Shown here piece after piece: positions 1 through 9,481 of a stretch of DNA of 64,000 nt. The notes below the pieces were generated by a model, which saw nothing but the letters and a program-made list of their open reading frames with translations, did not search any database and was not told where the DNA came from. The stretch's first letter is position 1. Every line of letters begins with the position of its first letter. The position numbers and the translations under genes were made by a program. This DNA is from Bacteroidota bacterium (GTDB lineage Bacteria > Bacteroidota > Bacteroidia > Chitinophagales > Chitinophagaceae). The stretch spans positions 806,001 to 870,000 of the forward strand of contig JADJJH010000001.1 in assembly GCA_016706595.1 (NCBI GenBank). Reading direction: 5' to 3'.

Positions 1-1266
1 ATAACTATTATCGGGTTGGGTTGAATACACATCTGTACCTACGGCAACGATTTCAGGTTTGATACGGCCATCTTCTGAAGGTCCACGGCTTGATGAAGGT
101 GCAATCACATCACTATTTGTTACATTACCAACGGCTATCACATTTTTACCTGCTTTGTAGCCACCGGTGATAGTATAATAACCTTGGGGAACGCCACCAC
201 AACTTCCAGTTCCACTGTTTCCTGCTGAGTGTACGCTCATGAGTGAAAATCGTGAATTAATTAAATAATCTGCATCTTGAGCATCTGAATTATAGCCCGA
301 GTTACAACCTTGTCCGAGTGAGTTTGAGGTAATTCTAACCCCTTCTGTGGCATAATGCGTTGGTGCATTATTGAGGTTTCCATAATTTGAATAAATATGT
401 AAACTTGAACCTCGTGCATTACCCGAAGTAATTGGATCGAAATTTCCCCCACCGGCTACGATACCACAAACATGATCGGCATGTGTACCTGAATTACTTC
501 CGGTATGATTTGTGATTCGACCTTGAAAATCAATATGCGGTCCAATTAAACCATCGTCACCAACGGCTACTGAAACACCTGTTCCATCATAGTGTAAACC
601 GGTAACATAAGATGCATCTATGGTATTCACTCTATGATTTGAACGCTCGGTAAGATTATCGTATTCAACCGGAGCGGAAGTAGCTTCAATAAATTTCACA
701 TAAGGATATGATGCCAGCTCATTCAGTTGTGATTCATTCAGTTCAATAATAGCTTGATTAACTTTCATCCAATTTTTTAATTGGATAGATTGATTATTTA
801 TAAGCGGTGGGTTTTTGCTTGAAAATAAATCCTTGTGAAAAGAAACCAAAACCTCTACTCTTCCGTTGCCTCTATCCATCCAAGTTGGAAAAGGACGTTG
901 CATTAATTTCGGGGCAATTTTATACTTTGCTTCAAACGGTAAGATGCTTCGAATTTGAAACTTTGCTAATTCACTTACATTCAATGATTTAGGCACCGCT
1001 GCAATAAAAGCATATTTAGGCAAATAATCTTGGAACTCGATACCGGTTTCCTTGCTAATGCTTTTGCGGGTTTCCGGCGAAGTTGAACCTGAAAATTGAA
1101 GTATGCAATAGGAATGTTTGCCATACTGCACATCAGTCCAATTTGCGAAATCAGAAACCGTTTGAATGTTCTCTTGAGGGGTAAATTCGCCCGACTTCAT
1201 ATAAAGTTTTTGGGCGTTGAGTGATAAACTTACAAAAATAAAGGCTACTAAAGCGAGTTGTTTCAT
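1..1266 (-). CDS. Subtilisin-like serine protease (S8), C-terminus cut by window edge
   Basis: The reading frame is open from the ATG at 1266 down to base 1, so the C-terminus lies outside the window (422 codons seen). The protein starts with a Sec signal peptide (MKQLALVAFIFVSLSLNAQ), followed by a pro-region and an S8 catalytic domain. The Asp motif (VAVGDDG), the His motif (GTHADHVCGIVAGG) and the oxyanion Asn (SAGNSG) are visible. The catalytic Ser motif (GTS) would lie just past the edge. Members of this family in Bacteroidota often end in a T9SS sorting domain, which cannot be checked here. It is probably an exported peptidase. No convincing -7 box was found upstream. Confidence 0.9.
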   Translation of the reverse strand, partial: MKQLALVAFIFVSLSLNAQKLYMKSGEFTPQENIQTVSDFANWTDVQYGKHSYCILQFSGSTSPETRKSISKETGIEFQDYLPKYAFIAAVPKSLNVSELAKFQIRSILPFEAKYKIAPKLMQRPFPTWMDRGNGRVEVLVSFHKDLFSSKNPPLINNQSIQLKNWMKVNQAIIELNESQLNELASYPYVKFIEATSAPVEYDNLTERSNHRVNTIDASYVTGLHYDGTGVSVAVGDDGLIGPHIDFQGRITNHTGSNSGTHADHVCGIVAGGGNFDPITSGNARGSSLHIYSNYGNLNNAPTHYATEGVRITSNSLGQGCNSGYNSDAQDADYLINSRFSLMSVHSAGNSGTGSCGGVPQGYYTITGGYKAGKNVIAVGNVTNSDVIAPSSSRGPSEDGRIKPEIVAVGTDVYSTQPDNSY

Positions 1267-1530
1267 GTTCTTATATTAATAGTTTTTTGCATAGAATTCG
1301 ACAATCCCGATACTGATCGAGGCACTTCGTAAGATTAACGAGTAATGTTTTGCCTTATTTTCTATACATTTTTAAGAGGGTTAAAAGTAAATAGAAAAAC
1401 TGAAACAATCAAGTTTCAAGTATATTTCTAAAAATATGCATCAGTATTCCTCGAATATACAAATTTTAGTGTTTTTGATTTCGTTGAAAATATGCTGATT
1501 ACATGACCTCCTTTTAAGTTGAAAGGTTGG

Positions 1531-1592
1531 TTTAACCCACATTACGCAATAGGATTTGCTTTTGCAAATTCGAGTGTGTTAAGTGGGTTTAA
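1531..1592. repeat. Short inverted-repeat element, AACCCAC type, copy 1
   Basis: The element begins AACCCACATTACGCAATAGG and ends AGTGGGTTT, so its ends can pair (AACCCAC with GTGGGTT). A related sequence with the same order of motifs lies at 17495-17555 (AACCCAAATTATGCTATAGG ... AGTTGGGGTT). Both are between genes. The function is unknown. Confidence 0.5.
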
Positions 1593-1619
1593 TAAAATAA
1601 TGAACACATACAGTGAGAA

Positions 1620-1747
1620 GCGCCCGTGGCAAGGATAGAGGCGATACCCCGGATGCCACCACGTTGCTATAATATAATGAATAGGCGAAGAAAATTGAGT
1701 GCAACGAGTTGGCAACGGAGTAAAGCCGATAGCCTGTCTGCCACCCA
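1620..1747 (-). repeat. Dispersed GGGTGGCA intergenic repeat, copy A
   Basis: Read on the minus strand it starts GGGTGGCAGACAGGCTATCGG, has CTTTACTCCGTTGCCA, and ends with a CCGGGGTATCGCCTCTAT segment followed by CTTGCCAC. The GTGGCA and TGCCAC ends are complementary. Related copies lie at 10818-10897 and 40354-40490, and a more distant relative at 51175-51319. An open frame across it appears to be repeat sequence rather than a gene. Confidence 0.55.
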
Positions 1748-1927
1748 AAAAATTGAATTGAACAGTTTGAACATCTGATTATTAAATGATTGTCAGCTTT
1801 TTAATTATTTTCACAACATGAAATGAGGCATAAAGATATTAGTGACTATACCTAAATATCCCTATGCCGAATTCCATAGCCTGTCGCGACTTATTCGGGA
1901 TGACAATAAAAACAATAAAAAAAACAC

Positions 1928-4900
1928 ATGAAAAAATTATTATGGAGTATTCTTCTGCTCACTTCGATACAGCTACATGCACAATCAAATTATCCTGCCG
2001 ATTCAAGTCTGTTTAAACATTATACCTATCGAAACATTGGGCCTTTTCGCGGCGGAAGAGCTTCAGGCGTTTGTGGTGATAGTAAAAACAAACAAGTGTT
2101 TTACATGGGCAGCACAGGCGGTGGTGTTTGGCAAACGAAAGATGGAGGTAGCAATTGGAAAAACATTTCGGATAAATATTTTGGGGGCAGCATAGGAAGC
2201 ATTGAAGTAAGTGCCATCGACCCACTCATTATTTATGTGGGTGCCGGCGAAAACACTTTGCGTGGCAATGTGAGTGAAGGAAACGGTATGTGGAAATCGA
2301 AAGACGGTGGTAAAACCTGGAGTCATATTGGATTAGACGATACCAGGCATATCACTAAAATTATCATCCATCCAAAGGATCATAATATTGTTTACTGCGC
2401 AGCCATTGGGCATTTATTTGGCCCCAATGAAGAGCGCGGTGTTTTTAAAACTATAAATGGCGGCAAAACTTGGGAAAAAGTATTGTTTGTAAATGATGAA
2501 GTGGGTGCAGTTGATATGGCTATTGACTTTGCAAACCCTGATATTTTATATGCCTCAACCTGGAGAATTAAACGAACACCTTATAGTTTAGAAAGTGGTG
2601 GTGAAGGAAGCGGATTATGGAAGAGCACAGATGCCGGACAAACTTGGAAAAACATTTCAAAAAATAAAGGATTCCCAAAAGATACTTTGGGGATTATTGG
2701 ATTGAGTTTGTGTGCATCAAATACCGATAAATTGTATGCTATGGTTGAAAGTAAAAGTGGCGGTTTATTTGTAAGTAATGATGCGGGCGAAACATGGAGT
2801 AAACAAAACGATGAAAGTAATATTAGACAAAGAGCTTGGTATTTTAGCAAGATTTCGACAGATCCGAAAAATGATCAAATTGTGTATGTTGGAAATGTAG
2901 AATTTTACAAAAGCACTGATGGTGGAAAAAACTTTCAAAGTATAGGTACCCCACATGGCGATCATCATAATCTATGGATAGATCCTGAAGATGGCAAACG
3001 TATGATCATAGCCGATGACGGTGGTGCACAAGTGAGTTTTGATGGAGGACAAAATTGGTCGACTTACCAAAACCAACCTACTGCACAATTTTATCGAGTA
3101 ACTACCGATAATCATTTCCCTTATCGAATTTTAGGATGTCAACAAGACAATAGCAGTGTACGAATCTTAAGTCGAACCTATGATGGGGGAATTGGTGCGC
3201 AAGACTGGACAAGTACGGCAGGGTTTGAAAGCGGACATATTGCGGTTGACCCATTGAATGATGATATTGTGTATGGCGGAAACTATGGTGGATATTTATC
3301 TCGCTTAAATCATAAAACCGGCGAAAACAGAACGGTAAGTGTGTATCCAGTTTCGCCCATTGGTGAAGGGGCCGATACATTGAAATATCGCTTTCAATGG
3401 AATTTTCCGATTTTATTTTCACCACATAATCCTAAAAAATTATATGCTGCGGCAAATAAATTATTTGTTACTGAAGATGAAGGGCAAAGTTGGAAGGCCA
3501 TTTCGCCCGATCTGACAACCAATGATAAATCGAAACAAGTAGCAAGTGGTGGAACCATCACAAAAGACAATACAGGTGTTGAATATTATTGCACTGTATT
3601 TGCCGTTGCAGAAAGTAAAATACAGAAGGATGTGATATGGTGCGGAAGTGATGATGGATTGATACATGTAACTAAAGATGGCGGACAAAATTGGAAATTA
3701 GTAAATCCAAAAGGGATGCCTGAATGGATGATGATTAATTGTATTGAACCCTCACCCTTCGATGCAGCAACTTGTTATGTTGTAGGCACACGTTACAAAC
3801 TCGATGATGAAACACCTTATATTTATAAAACAGAAGACTTTGGGGTGACTTGGAAAAAAATTACGAATGGAATAGATGCCCATCATTTTACCAGATGTTT
3901 ACGAGCAGACCCGAATGCAGAAGGCACTTTATATTGTGGAACCGAACAAGGTATGTATATGAGTGAAGACAATGGATTGCATTGGAAAAGTTTACAACTC
4001 AATTTACCGGTAGTTCCCATTACCGATTTGACGATTAAGAACGATGATTTGATTGTGGCTACCCAAGGCCGTTCATTTTGGGTATTGGATCAACTAACTA
4101 TACTCCGACAATTATTGCAATGGTCGGAAACAGGATCTTTAAAAACAATGAAATTATTAACTCCTGCAACCTGTTATCGAATGAATGGATATCAAAATAA
4201 AAATGTAAAGAATGAAGGCATGAACCCACCTAACGGAATTAAATTAGATTTTTACTTGCCGAAAGTGGAGGATAGCACTAAACTTGAAATTAGTTTTTAT
4301 GATGAAGCTAATAAACTACTTCGAACTTTTAAAAGTGGTAGTTCAACTAAATCGGAAAGTTTTTCCATTGAAGAAGGCATGAACACTTTTGTTTGGAACT
4401 TACAAGTGAAAGGTGTTGAAAGTATGGAAGGCATGATTTTATGGAATGGAAATATTGGCGATTATAAAATTCCTCCTGGCAAATATTTTGCGCAAATTAA
4501 AAACGACAAGGATTCGATAAAAGTGCCATTCGCGGTAATGAAAGATCCGAATTATGAAATCAGCGAATCAGACTATAAAAAACAATATACTTTCTTAGGA
4601 ACTATTAAAGATAAGTTTGAAGAAACACAAAAGACCATAAAAAACATTCGAAATGTAAAAGGGCAGATTACGAGTTTGGGTGATAAAATGGGCGACGATT
4701 ACCCTAAGGATTTAGATAGTATTGGTAAATCGATTATTAAAAAATTGAATCGAATTGAGGAACATTTATATCAAACAAAAGCCAAAAGCGGACAAGATGT
4801 GTTGAATTATCCCATTCGATTAAATGATAAATTATCCGGCATTTTTGATGCGGCGAATCAGCATACAGCCCCTACCCAATCGGCCTTAGAAGCCTATGAT

Positions 4901-5029
4901 GAAATTAAAGGAAAGATAGACAAGGAAATAGATGATTTTAAAACCATCCTGCAAAACGAGGTAAAGACCTACAATAATTTAGTGCATGAAAAAAGCATTG
5001 ATTTGATTTTATTGAAGAAGGACAATTAG
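1928..5029 (+). CDS. Exported beta-propeller protein, sortilin/BNR-repeat type
   Basis: This is a 1033-residue protein with a Sec signal peptide (MKKLLWSILLLTSIQLHAQ). It carries many Asp-box-like repeats of the form S.DGG.TW (for example SKDGGKTW, STDAGQTW, SNDAGETW, TKDGGQNW, SEDNGLHW), spread over about residues 40-700. This is the pattern of VPS10/sortilin and BNR/glycosyl-hydrolase-like beta-propellers. The last 300 residues hold a predicted beta domain and then a charged helical stretch. No T9SS sorting domain is visible at the C-terminus. Proteins of this length and layout are common in Bacteroidota and mostly uncharacterised. An extracytoplasmic location is likely; a catalytic role is not established. 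Confidence 0.85.
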   Translation: MKKLLWSILLLTSIQLHAQSNYPADSSLFKHYTYRNIGPFRGGRASGVCGDSKNKQVFYMGSTGGGVWQTKDGGSNWKNISDKYFGGSIGSIEVSAIDPLIIYVGAGENTLRGNVSEGNGMWKSKDGGKTWSHIGLDDTRHITKIIIHPKDHNIVYCAAIGHLFGPNEERGVFKTINGGKTWEKVLFVNDEVGAVDMAIDFANPDILYASTWRIKRTPYSLESGGEGSGLWKSTDAGQTWKNISKNKGFPKDTLGIIGLSLCASNTDKLYAMVESKSGGLFVSNDAGETWSKQNDESNIRQRAWYFSKISTDPKNDQIVYVGNVEFYKSTDGGKNFQSIGTPHGDHHNLWIDPEDGKRMIIADDGGAQVSFDGGQNWSTYQNQPTAQFYRVTTDNHFPYRILGCQQDNSSVRILSRTYDGGIGAQDWTSTAGFESGHIAVDPLNDDIVYGGNYGGYLSRLNHKTGENRTVSVYPVSPIGEGADTLKYRFQWNFPILFSPHNPKKLYAAANKLFVTEDEGQSWKAISPDLTTNDKSKQVASGGTITKDNTGVEYYCTVFAVAESKIQKDVIWCGSDDGLIHVTKDGGQNWKLVNPKGMPEWMMINCIEPSPFDAATCYVVGTRYKLDDETPYIYKTEDFGVTWKKITNGIDAHHFTRCLRADPNAEGTLYCGTEQGMYMSEDNGLHWKSLQLNLPVVPITDLTIKNDDLIVATQGRSFWVLDQLTILRQLLQWSETGSLKTMKLLTPATCYRMNGYQNKNVKNEGMNPPNGIKLDFYLPKVEDSTKLEISFYDEANKLLRTFKSGSSTKSESFSIEEGMNTFVWNLQVKGVESMEGMILWNGNIGDYKIPPGKYFAQIKNDKDSIKVPFAVMKDPNYEISESDYKKQYTFLGTIKDKFEETQKTIKNIRNVKGQITSLGDKMGDDYPKDLDSIGKSIIKKLNRIEEHLYQTKAKSGQDVLNYPIRLNDKLSGIFDAANQHTAPTQSALEAYDEIKGKIDKEIDDFKTILQNEVKTYNNLVHEKSIDLILLKKDN

Positions 5030-5053
5030 TAAATGGGTGAAGACAAATGTGAC

Positions 5054-5125
5054 AATGTGTGAATTCGACAATTGAATAATATGCGAATTCGACAATTGGA
5101 TAATATGTGAATTCGACAATTGGTG
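5054..5125. repeat. 24-bp tandem repeat, three copies
   Basis: Three consecutive 24-bp units start at 5054, 5078 and 5102. Each contains GAATTCGACAATTG, that is a GAATTC palindrome followed by CAATTG. The units differ by only a few bases. Similar AATTG/GAATT-rich text recurs at 7181-7330, which suggests a degenerate intergenic repeat class rather than a regulatory site. Confidence 0.75.
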
Positions 5126-5315
5126 AATTGGTAAATGAGTCAATGTACATATTCTGCTAGATGAGCAGAATCCCCGTTCGCATATTGGCAAATTCCAATC
5201 ACAAACCGATAGATACCTTTTCATCCTCATGAATTACCAATCTATCTTAATAATCAATAACTCATGGTATAATTGACTTAAACGATTATAGATTGGTGTT
5301 CATTACAACAATTTT

Positions 5316-6932
5316 ATGAACAAAAATCTAATCGCTTACTTAATCAGCATTTTTTCATTTACCAGTGCCATTGGGCAAACAACTTTTCAAAAAGCTTATG
5401 GAGGTACCGCAATGGATGAAGGTAAATCAGTTAAACAAACTACAGATGGAGGTTATATCATGGCTGGCACCACAACAAGTTTTGGTTCAGGTGGTTATGA
5501 TATGCTGGTTATAAAAACAAATACAATCGGCGATACAATTTGGACAAAATCTTTTGGTGGCTCAACCGATAATGAATATGGGTTTTGTATTCAACAAACT
5601 AACGATGGTGGGTATATTGTATCGGGTGTTGCCTCATCATTTTTTGATGTGAGTGGTGATATGTATATCATAAAATTAAAAGCAAATGGCGATACAACAT
5701 GGACAAGAACGTATGGCGGTATTGGTTATGAATGGGGGGCAAATATTCAACAAACAAGTGATGGAGGATATATTGTAGTTGGCCAAACACCTGCATATGG
5801 CGCTGGTGGGTTTGATGCCTATTTGGTGAAATTAAATTCAAATGGAAACATAGTATGGACGAAAACATATGGTGGCTCTGGTCTTGAAATTGGTTCTTCA
5901 GTTGACCAAACTACTGATGGAGGTTATATTTTAACGGGGCAAATTGATACCTATGGTGCTGGTGGTGGTGATTTTTACTTGGTTAAGACCGATGCAACTG
6001 GAAACGTAGCATGGACTAAAGCCTATGGCCAATCAGGTACCGAAGCCGGTGTTTCTGTAAAACAAACTTTAGATGGGGGGTATATTATTTGTGGAACATC
6101 TGAAAATGCACTTGGTCCGCTTGGACCCGACATGTGTTTAGTAAAAACAAATTCAGTGGGTGATACCTTATGGGCAAAGCTATATGGTGGACCAATGATA
6201 GATGAAGGGTATGAAGTAAATCAAACCGCTGATGGTGGTTATATCATGGTTGGCAAATCATTTAGCTTTAGTACGGCGGGAGATTACGATGTGTATGTAG
6301 TTAAAGTGAATGGTCAAGGTGATGTTCAATGGTCGAAAACCTATGGTGGAAGTGGAGCAAGTTCGAATAACGAAATTGGTTACTCAATTAATCAAACAAG
6401 TGATGGTGGATATGTTATTGTTGGTGAATCTACCCTTGGTTTTGGTGTTGGGTTAAAAAACATATACTTGATTAAAACAGATTCATTGGGTAATAGTGGT
6501 TGCTACCAAAGTACGCCCTCAACCATTACAACAAACCTTTTACCGCAAGTGATTTCACCGCCTAACTTAATATTTTCTGGTGGTGATATGACTATGCCTG
6601 AAACGATGGTTAACTCAGGTACCGCGATTACAAATTTATGTTCTTCAGCTCCAAGTGCTATTAACGAAATGCCCAATGACTTTGCGATTTCAATTTATCC
6701 AAACCCTTTTTATAATGAGGTAAGCATTTCGGTGGAAGCAGATATTCAAATAAATACCATTAAAATTTACAACCTACTAGGACAAGAGATTTATTTGAAG
6801 TCGGATTATAGCAAATCAACCGTTCAGTCCAACATAACGCTAGATTTAAAAGATTTCAATTCTGGTATATACTTCTGCGAATTACAGGCTGATGGATTTC
6901 AAAGAGTAATTAAATTATTGAAAAGGGATTAG
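5316..6932 (+). CDS. T9SS-secreted repeat protein with type A C-terminal sorting domain
   Basis: This 538-residue protein has a signal peptide (MNKNLIAYLISIFSFTSAIGQ). It then has about seven repeats of roughly 55-60 residues, each with a core like QT.DGGYI..G.....G..D..L.K....GD..W.K.YGG (residues 25-390). This resembles repeat families predicted to fold as beta-propellers. The C-terminus (about residue 455 onward) is a clear T9SS type A sorting domain: an IYPNPF motif, a KIYNLLGQEI strand and a GIYFCEL..DG...IKLLK ending. It is therefore probable cargo for the T9SS, whose PorV/PorU-type genes lie about 50 kb away in this window. The ligand or role is unknown. Confidence 0.88.
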   Translation: MNKNLIAYLISIFSFTSAIGQTTFQKAYGGTAMDEGKSVKQTTDGGYIMAGTTTSFGSGGYDMLVIKTNTIGDTIWTKSFGGSTDNEYGFCIQQTNDGGYIVSGVASSFFDVSGDMYIIKLKANGDTTWTRTYGGIGYEWGANIQQTSDGGYIVVGQTPAYGAGGFDAYLVKLNSNGNIVWTKTYGGSGLEIGSSVDQTTDGGYILTGQIDTYGAGGGDFYLVKTDATGNVAWTKAYGQSGTEAGVSVKQTLDGGYIICGTSENALGPLGPDMCLVKTNSVGDTLWAKLYGGPMIDEGYEVNQTADGGYIMVGKSFSFSTAGDYDVYVVKVNGQGDVQWSKTYGGSGASSNNEIGYSINQTSDGGYVIVGESTLGFGVGLKNIYLIKTDSLGNSGCYQSTPSTITTNLLPQVISPPNLIFSGGDMTMPETMVNSGTAITNLCSSAPSAINEMPNDFAISIYPNPFYNEVSISVEADIQINTIKIYNLLGQEIYLKSDYSKSTVQSNITLDLKDFNSGIYFCELQADGFQRVIKLLKRD

Positions 6933-6969
6933 CGCACCGACAATTCAAAATAATGATTCAAATAAAAAA

Positions 6970-6990
6970 GCAGGTTACTAAGTAACCCGC
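6970..6990. terminator. Hairpin terminator after the repeat protein
   Basis: The stem GGTTAC-TAA-GTAACC is flanked by GC on both sides, with an A-rich stretch before it and CCCTTTTGT after it. It lies about 40 bp past the stop codon of the T9SS cargo gene. The T-run is short, so efficiency is uncertain. Confidence 0.6.
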
Positions 6991-7362
6991 CCTTTTGTAA
7001 AACAAAAACGACTTGAGTAGGGATTTACGAATAATGCCTTTATTGTTAATCCTTAATTACTCGCCAAACCTAATAATAAGTTTTAAATGTTTTCGAGTAA
7101 TTTCATAAACAGGTATCCTGGTTTCATAAACACGTCGTTTACCTGTATGGATGAACATTTTTGAATGTGATAATTCTTGAATTTTACCAATTTGCGAATT
7201 AGTGAATGGGAGATTCTACTTATCGACCGGAATTTCATGCATTGACCAATTGCCGAATTTACCAATTAACAAATTACCTATTCCTGAATTTACGAATTGT
7301 CAAAATTTCACATTGTCGAATTACTAATCAAGCTTTTGGCGCATGTGCATTTCAAAATCTGC
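6991..7362. other. Intergenic region with AATT-rich degenerate repeats
   Basis: Between the terminator and the LytTR gene there is no supported gene. From about 7181 to 7330 the text is a chain of near-repeats such as TTACCAATTTGCGAATTAG, TTGACCAATTGCCGAATTT and ACCAATTAACAAATTACC. Such word-like AT-rich chains are common between genes in Bacteroidota. I see no regulatory site. Confidence 0.5.
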
Positions 7363-8088
7363 TTACACCACAATCCGATCCGAAATATCCTTTTTTCGGT
7401 TGGGCGACACCGGAATTTCGGTATTGTCTGTCATTACCAAATTACCATTTCGTGTACGCATAATCTTTTGTACAAATTTGATATTTACGATATGTGAATT
7501 ATGAACACGTAAAAAGATCGTAGAGGGTAACTTATCTTCATAATCTTTTAATGGTCGCGACGATAAATGAATACTTCCATCTACACAATAAATTTGCGTA
7601 TAACTTCCATCAGCTTCTAAACGCACAATTTCTTCAAGTTGCAATAACTCAATTTGTTCTTTACTACTAATGGCCAATATTTTTGATGTATCAATAGCCT
7701 GATGCACTTCTGTAGTACCTTTCTGCTTATCTACCAGTTTTTGAATTTTTTGAACTACACTTACCAACTCAGTTATAATTACCGGCTTTAACAAATACCC
7801 TTTAACTGAATGTTTAAACGCCTTCACTGCATATTTCTCGAAAGCTGTTACCATCACTACATTCAAATATTCAGTATCAACGGCTTCTAAAATTTCAAAC
7901 CCACTATGACTATGCAACTCAACATCAAGAAACAATAGATCGGGTTTGTTTTTTAAAACGATTTCCAAACCATCATTCACATTGTCGGCAGTAGCAATAA
8001 TTTCTACTTCTGGACAATACTTACGCGTAAGATTAATTAATAAATCGATATTAGGTTGTTCGTCGTCGATAATAATGGTTCGCAACAT
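7363..8088 (-). CDS. LytTR-family response regulator
   Basis: This is a 241-residue two-domain regulator. The N-terminal receiver domain has the acidic pair in IIIDDEQ (residues 8-9), phospho-acceptor Asp55 (LLFLDVE) and the conserved Lys in GYLLKPV. The C-terminal LytTR DNA-binding domain covers about residues 140-240 (EEIVRLEADGSYTQIY, FLRVHNSHIVN, IPVSPNRKK). I chose the ATG at 8088 because the receiver begins directly with MLRTIIIDD. An upstream in-frame start would add 17 residues unlike the family. Partner kinases in this group are usually LytS/YehU-like; none is adjacent here, so this regulator looks orphaned. Its targets are unknown. Confidence 0.9.
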   Translation of the reverse strand: MLRTIIIDDEQPNIDLLINLTRKYCPEVEIIATADNVNDGLEIVLKNKPDLLFLDVELHSHSGFEILEAVDTEYLNVVMVTAFEKYAVKAFKHSVKGYLLKPVIITELVSVVQKIQKLVDKQKGTTEVHQAIDTSKILAISSKEQIELLQLEEIVRLEADGSYTQIYCVDGSIHLSSRPLKDYEDKLPSTIFLRVHNSHIVNIKFVQKIMRTRNGNLVMTDNTEIPVSPNRKKDISDRIVV

Positions 8089-8330
8089 AGGCTGTTGAAA
8101 TATTCTGAAGAAGTAAATGTAATAATTACATCCAAACAATAAATAGGATTACTACAAAAACTAAAATTTTTAGTGCTTTGCGTTGCTGAAAGTCTGATAT
8201 ACCCACTACAATTATTTCAATTCCGATATTTGACAATAGGAAACCTAATCTTTGAAAAAATCTCAAAACCCTATTTACCTATGCCCGGCTCTCCTAAAAA
8301 GCCCTTAGTAAGCACATGTATATATTTTTG

Positions 8331-9215
8331 TCAGGTCAATTCCTTTTCCTCTTCCCAAAAAGCAAAATAATTATGCCATTGCAATGGGTACAATTTGAGC
8401 ATTACTTCCATTTTTCTACTATAATCCTGTACTACATCATCAATGCCTAACTTGCCTTTAGAATACACTTTTCCGCGCGAAGCGTAAAAATGATAATGTT
8501 TCAATCCTTCCTTCATGGCAAAAACAAATGATACCGGAGCTTGAAAGGTTGTTGCCAATACAAAAGGACCGATAGGTAGTTTGGCTTTTTCGCCAAGCAA
8601 TAAAGTTTCAATCGTGCGATTTCCTTCTACATATCGATCGGCATGAATACACACAAATTCATTGCGTTGTATAGCAGCATTAATCTCATAAATATGTGAA
8701 ATGTCTTCTTTAATAATAATCACATGAAAGCTTCTTTCCCTTACGCTATCGAGATATTGTTTAATTTTTTCGTGTTCGCCATCATACATCACAATATTAA
8801 TTTTGGTTGAAAGGCGTTTCAATAAATGACCTGCCGCTTCCCAATTACCTATATGTGCGCTAATCAATAAACCACCTTTTCCTTCAGTCACCATATCCTC
8901 TAAATTTTTAATCCCATCGTGGTTAATGGTAAACGGACTGGGTACTCCACTCATCAATACAATTTTATCGATGATGGATCGACCCAAATAATTAAAATTT
9001 TGATAGATGGCGAGTCGGGAGCGAATAAAAGAATAACCTAATCGTTGCTGAAAATAATACATCAACGACTTTTTAGCCTTGCCAGGAAAGAGAAAATAAT
9101 ACAAGCTTACAAATCTCAGTAATGCATATGCCGGAAAAATGCCTGCCGTTTTTATGAGAACGATAAAAATTCGATAGCCAAGTTTGTTACCACGAGATGC
9201 CCCCCATGTACTCAT
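8331..9215 (-). CDS. LpxL/HtrB-type lysophospholipid acyltransferase
   Basis: This 294-residue protein has a membrane-associated N-terminus (about residues 13-44) and the acyltransferase motif HIGNWE at residues 121-126, which is the HxxxxE catalytic pair of the HtrB/LpxL family. It is the last gene of a minus-strand operon after a ketosynthase and an acyl carrier protein. Its ATG directly abuts the carrier protein stop codon. The context suggests that it transfers an acyl chain built on that carrier to a membrane lipid. Comparable gene trios occur with aryl polyene/flexirubin pigment clusters in Bacteroidota. No pigment genes are nearby, so the product could equally be a non-pigment lipid. 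Confidence 0.8.
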   Translation of the reverse strand: MSTWGASRGNKLGYRIFIVLIKTAGIFPAYALLRFVSLYYFLFPGKAKKSLMYYFQQRLGYSFIRSRLAIYQNFNYLGRSIIDKIVLMSGVPSPFTINHDGIKNLEDMVTEGKGGLLISAHIGNWEAAGHLLKRLSTKINIVMYDGEHEKIKQYLDSVRERSFHVIIIKEDISHIYEINAAIQRNEFVCIHADRYVEGNRTIETLLLGEKAKLPIGPFVLATTFQAPVSFVFAMKEGLKHYHFYASRGKVYSKGKLGIDDVVQDYSRKMEVMLKLYPLQWHNYFAFWEEEKELT

Positions 9216-9473
9216 TTAGGCAATTTGCTTTTCAGCTATTTTTTGGGCAACGTAATTATAAAAATCTTCCATGGTAACCATAAGTTGAAAATCTTCATGC
9301 TTTACTTTAAAACCAAAATGGCTTTCTATACTCACTACTAGATCCACATAATCTAAACTATCTAAATCTAAGGTTTCTTTAAGGTTAGCTGTGGGGGTAA
9401 TATTTTCGGTAGGTACCTCAAAGTCATCTACCAAAAATTCATTGATTATCTCAATAATTTGTACTCTTTCCAT
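9216..9473 (-). CDS. Acyl carrier protein
   Basis: This small acidic protein (85 residues from the ATG at 9473) has the phosphopantetheine site LDLDSLDYVDLV; Ser39 is the attachment residue. Another in-frame ATG at 9491 would overlap the ketosynthase stop codon and add six residues (MEINYL). The family usually begins with MER, so 9473 was preferred. It lies between a ketosynthase and an acyltransferase and is most likely the dedicated carrier for that pathway rather than the housekeeping ACP of fatty-acid synthesis. Confidence 0.87.
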   Translation of the reverse strand: MERVQIIEIINEFLVDDFEVPTENITPTANLKETLDLDSLDYVDLVVSIESHFGFKVKHEDFQLMVTMEDFYNYVAQKIAEKQIA

Positions 9474-9481
9474 CAAATAGT

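Larger units (their letters stand above)
1267..1927. other. Intergenic region, 661 bp, carries two repeat elements
   Basis: This gap separates two divergent exported-protein genes. No convincing coding frame is present. It holds a short inverted-repeat element (1531-1592) followed by a copy of the GGGTGGCA repeat family (about 1620-1747), both also found elsewhere in the window. The remainder is A+T-rich and shows no recognisable signal. Confidence 0.6.

Noticed and set aside
1542..1748. Open frame of 68 codons on the minus strand
   Set aside because: It lies entirely within two repeat elements; similar repeat copies elsewhere do not keep this frame.
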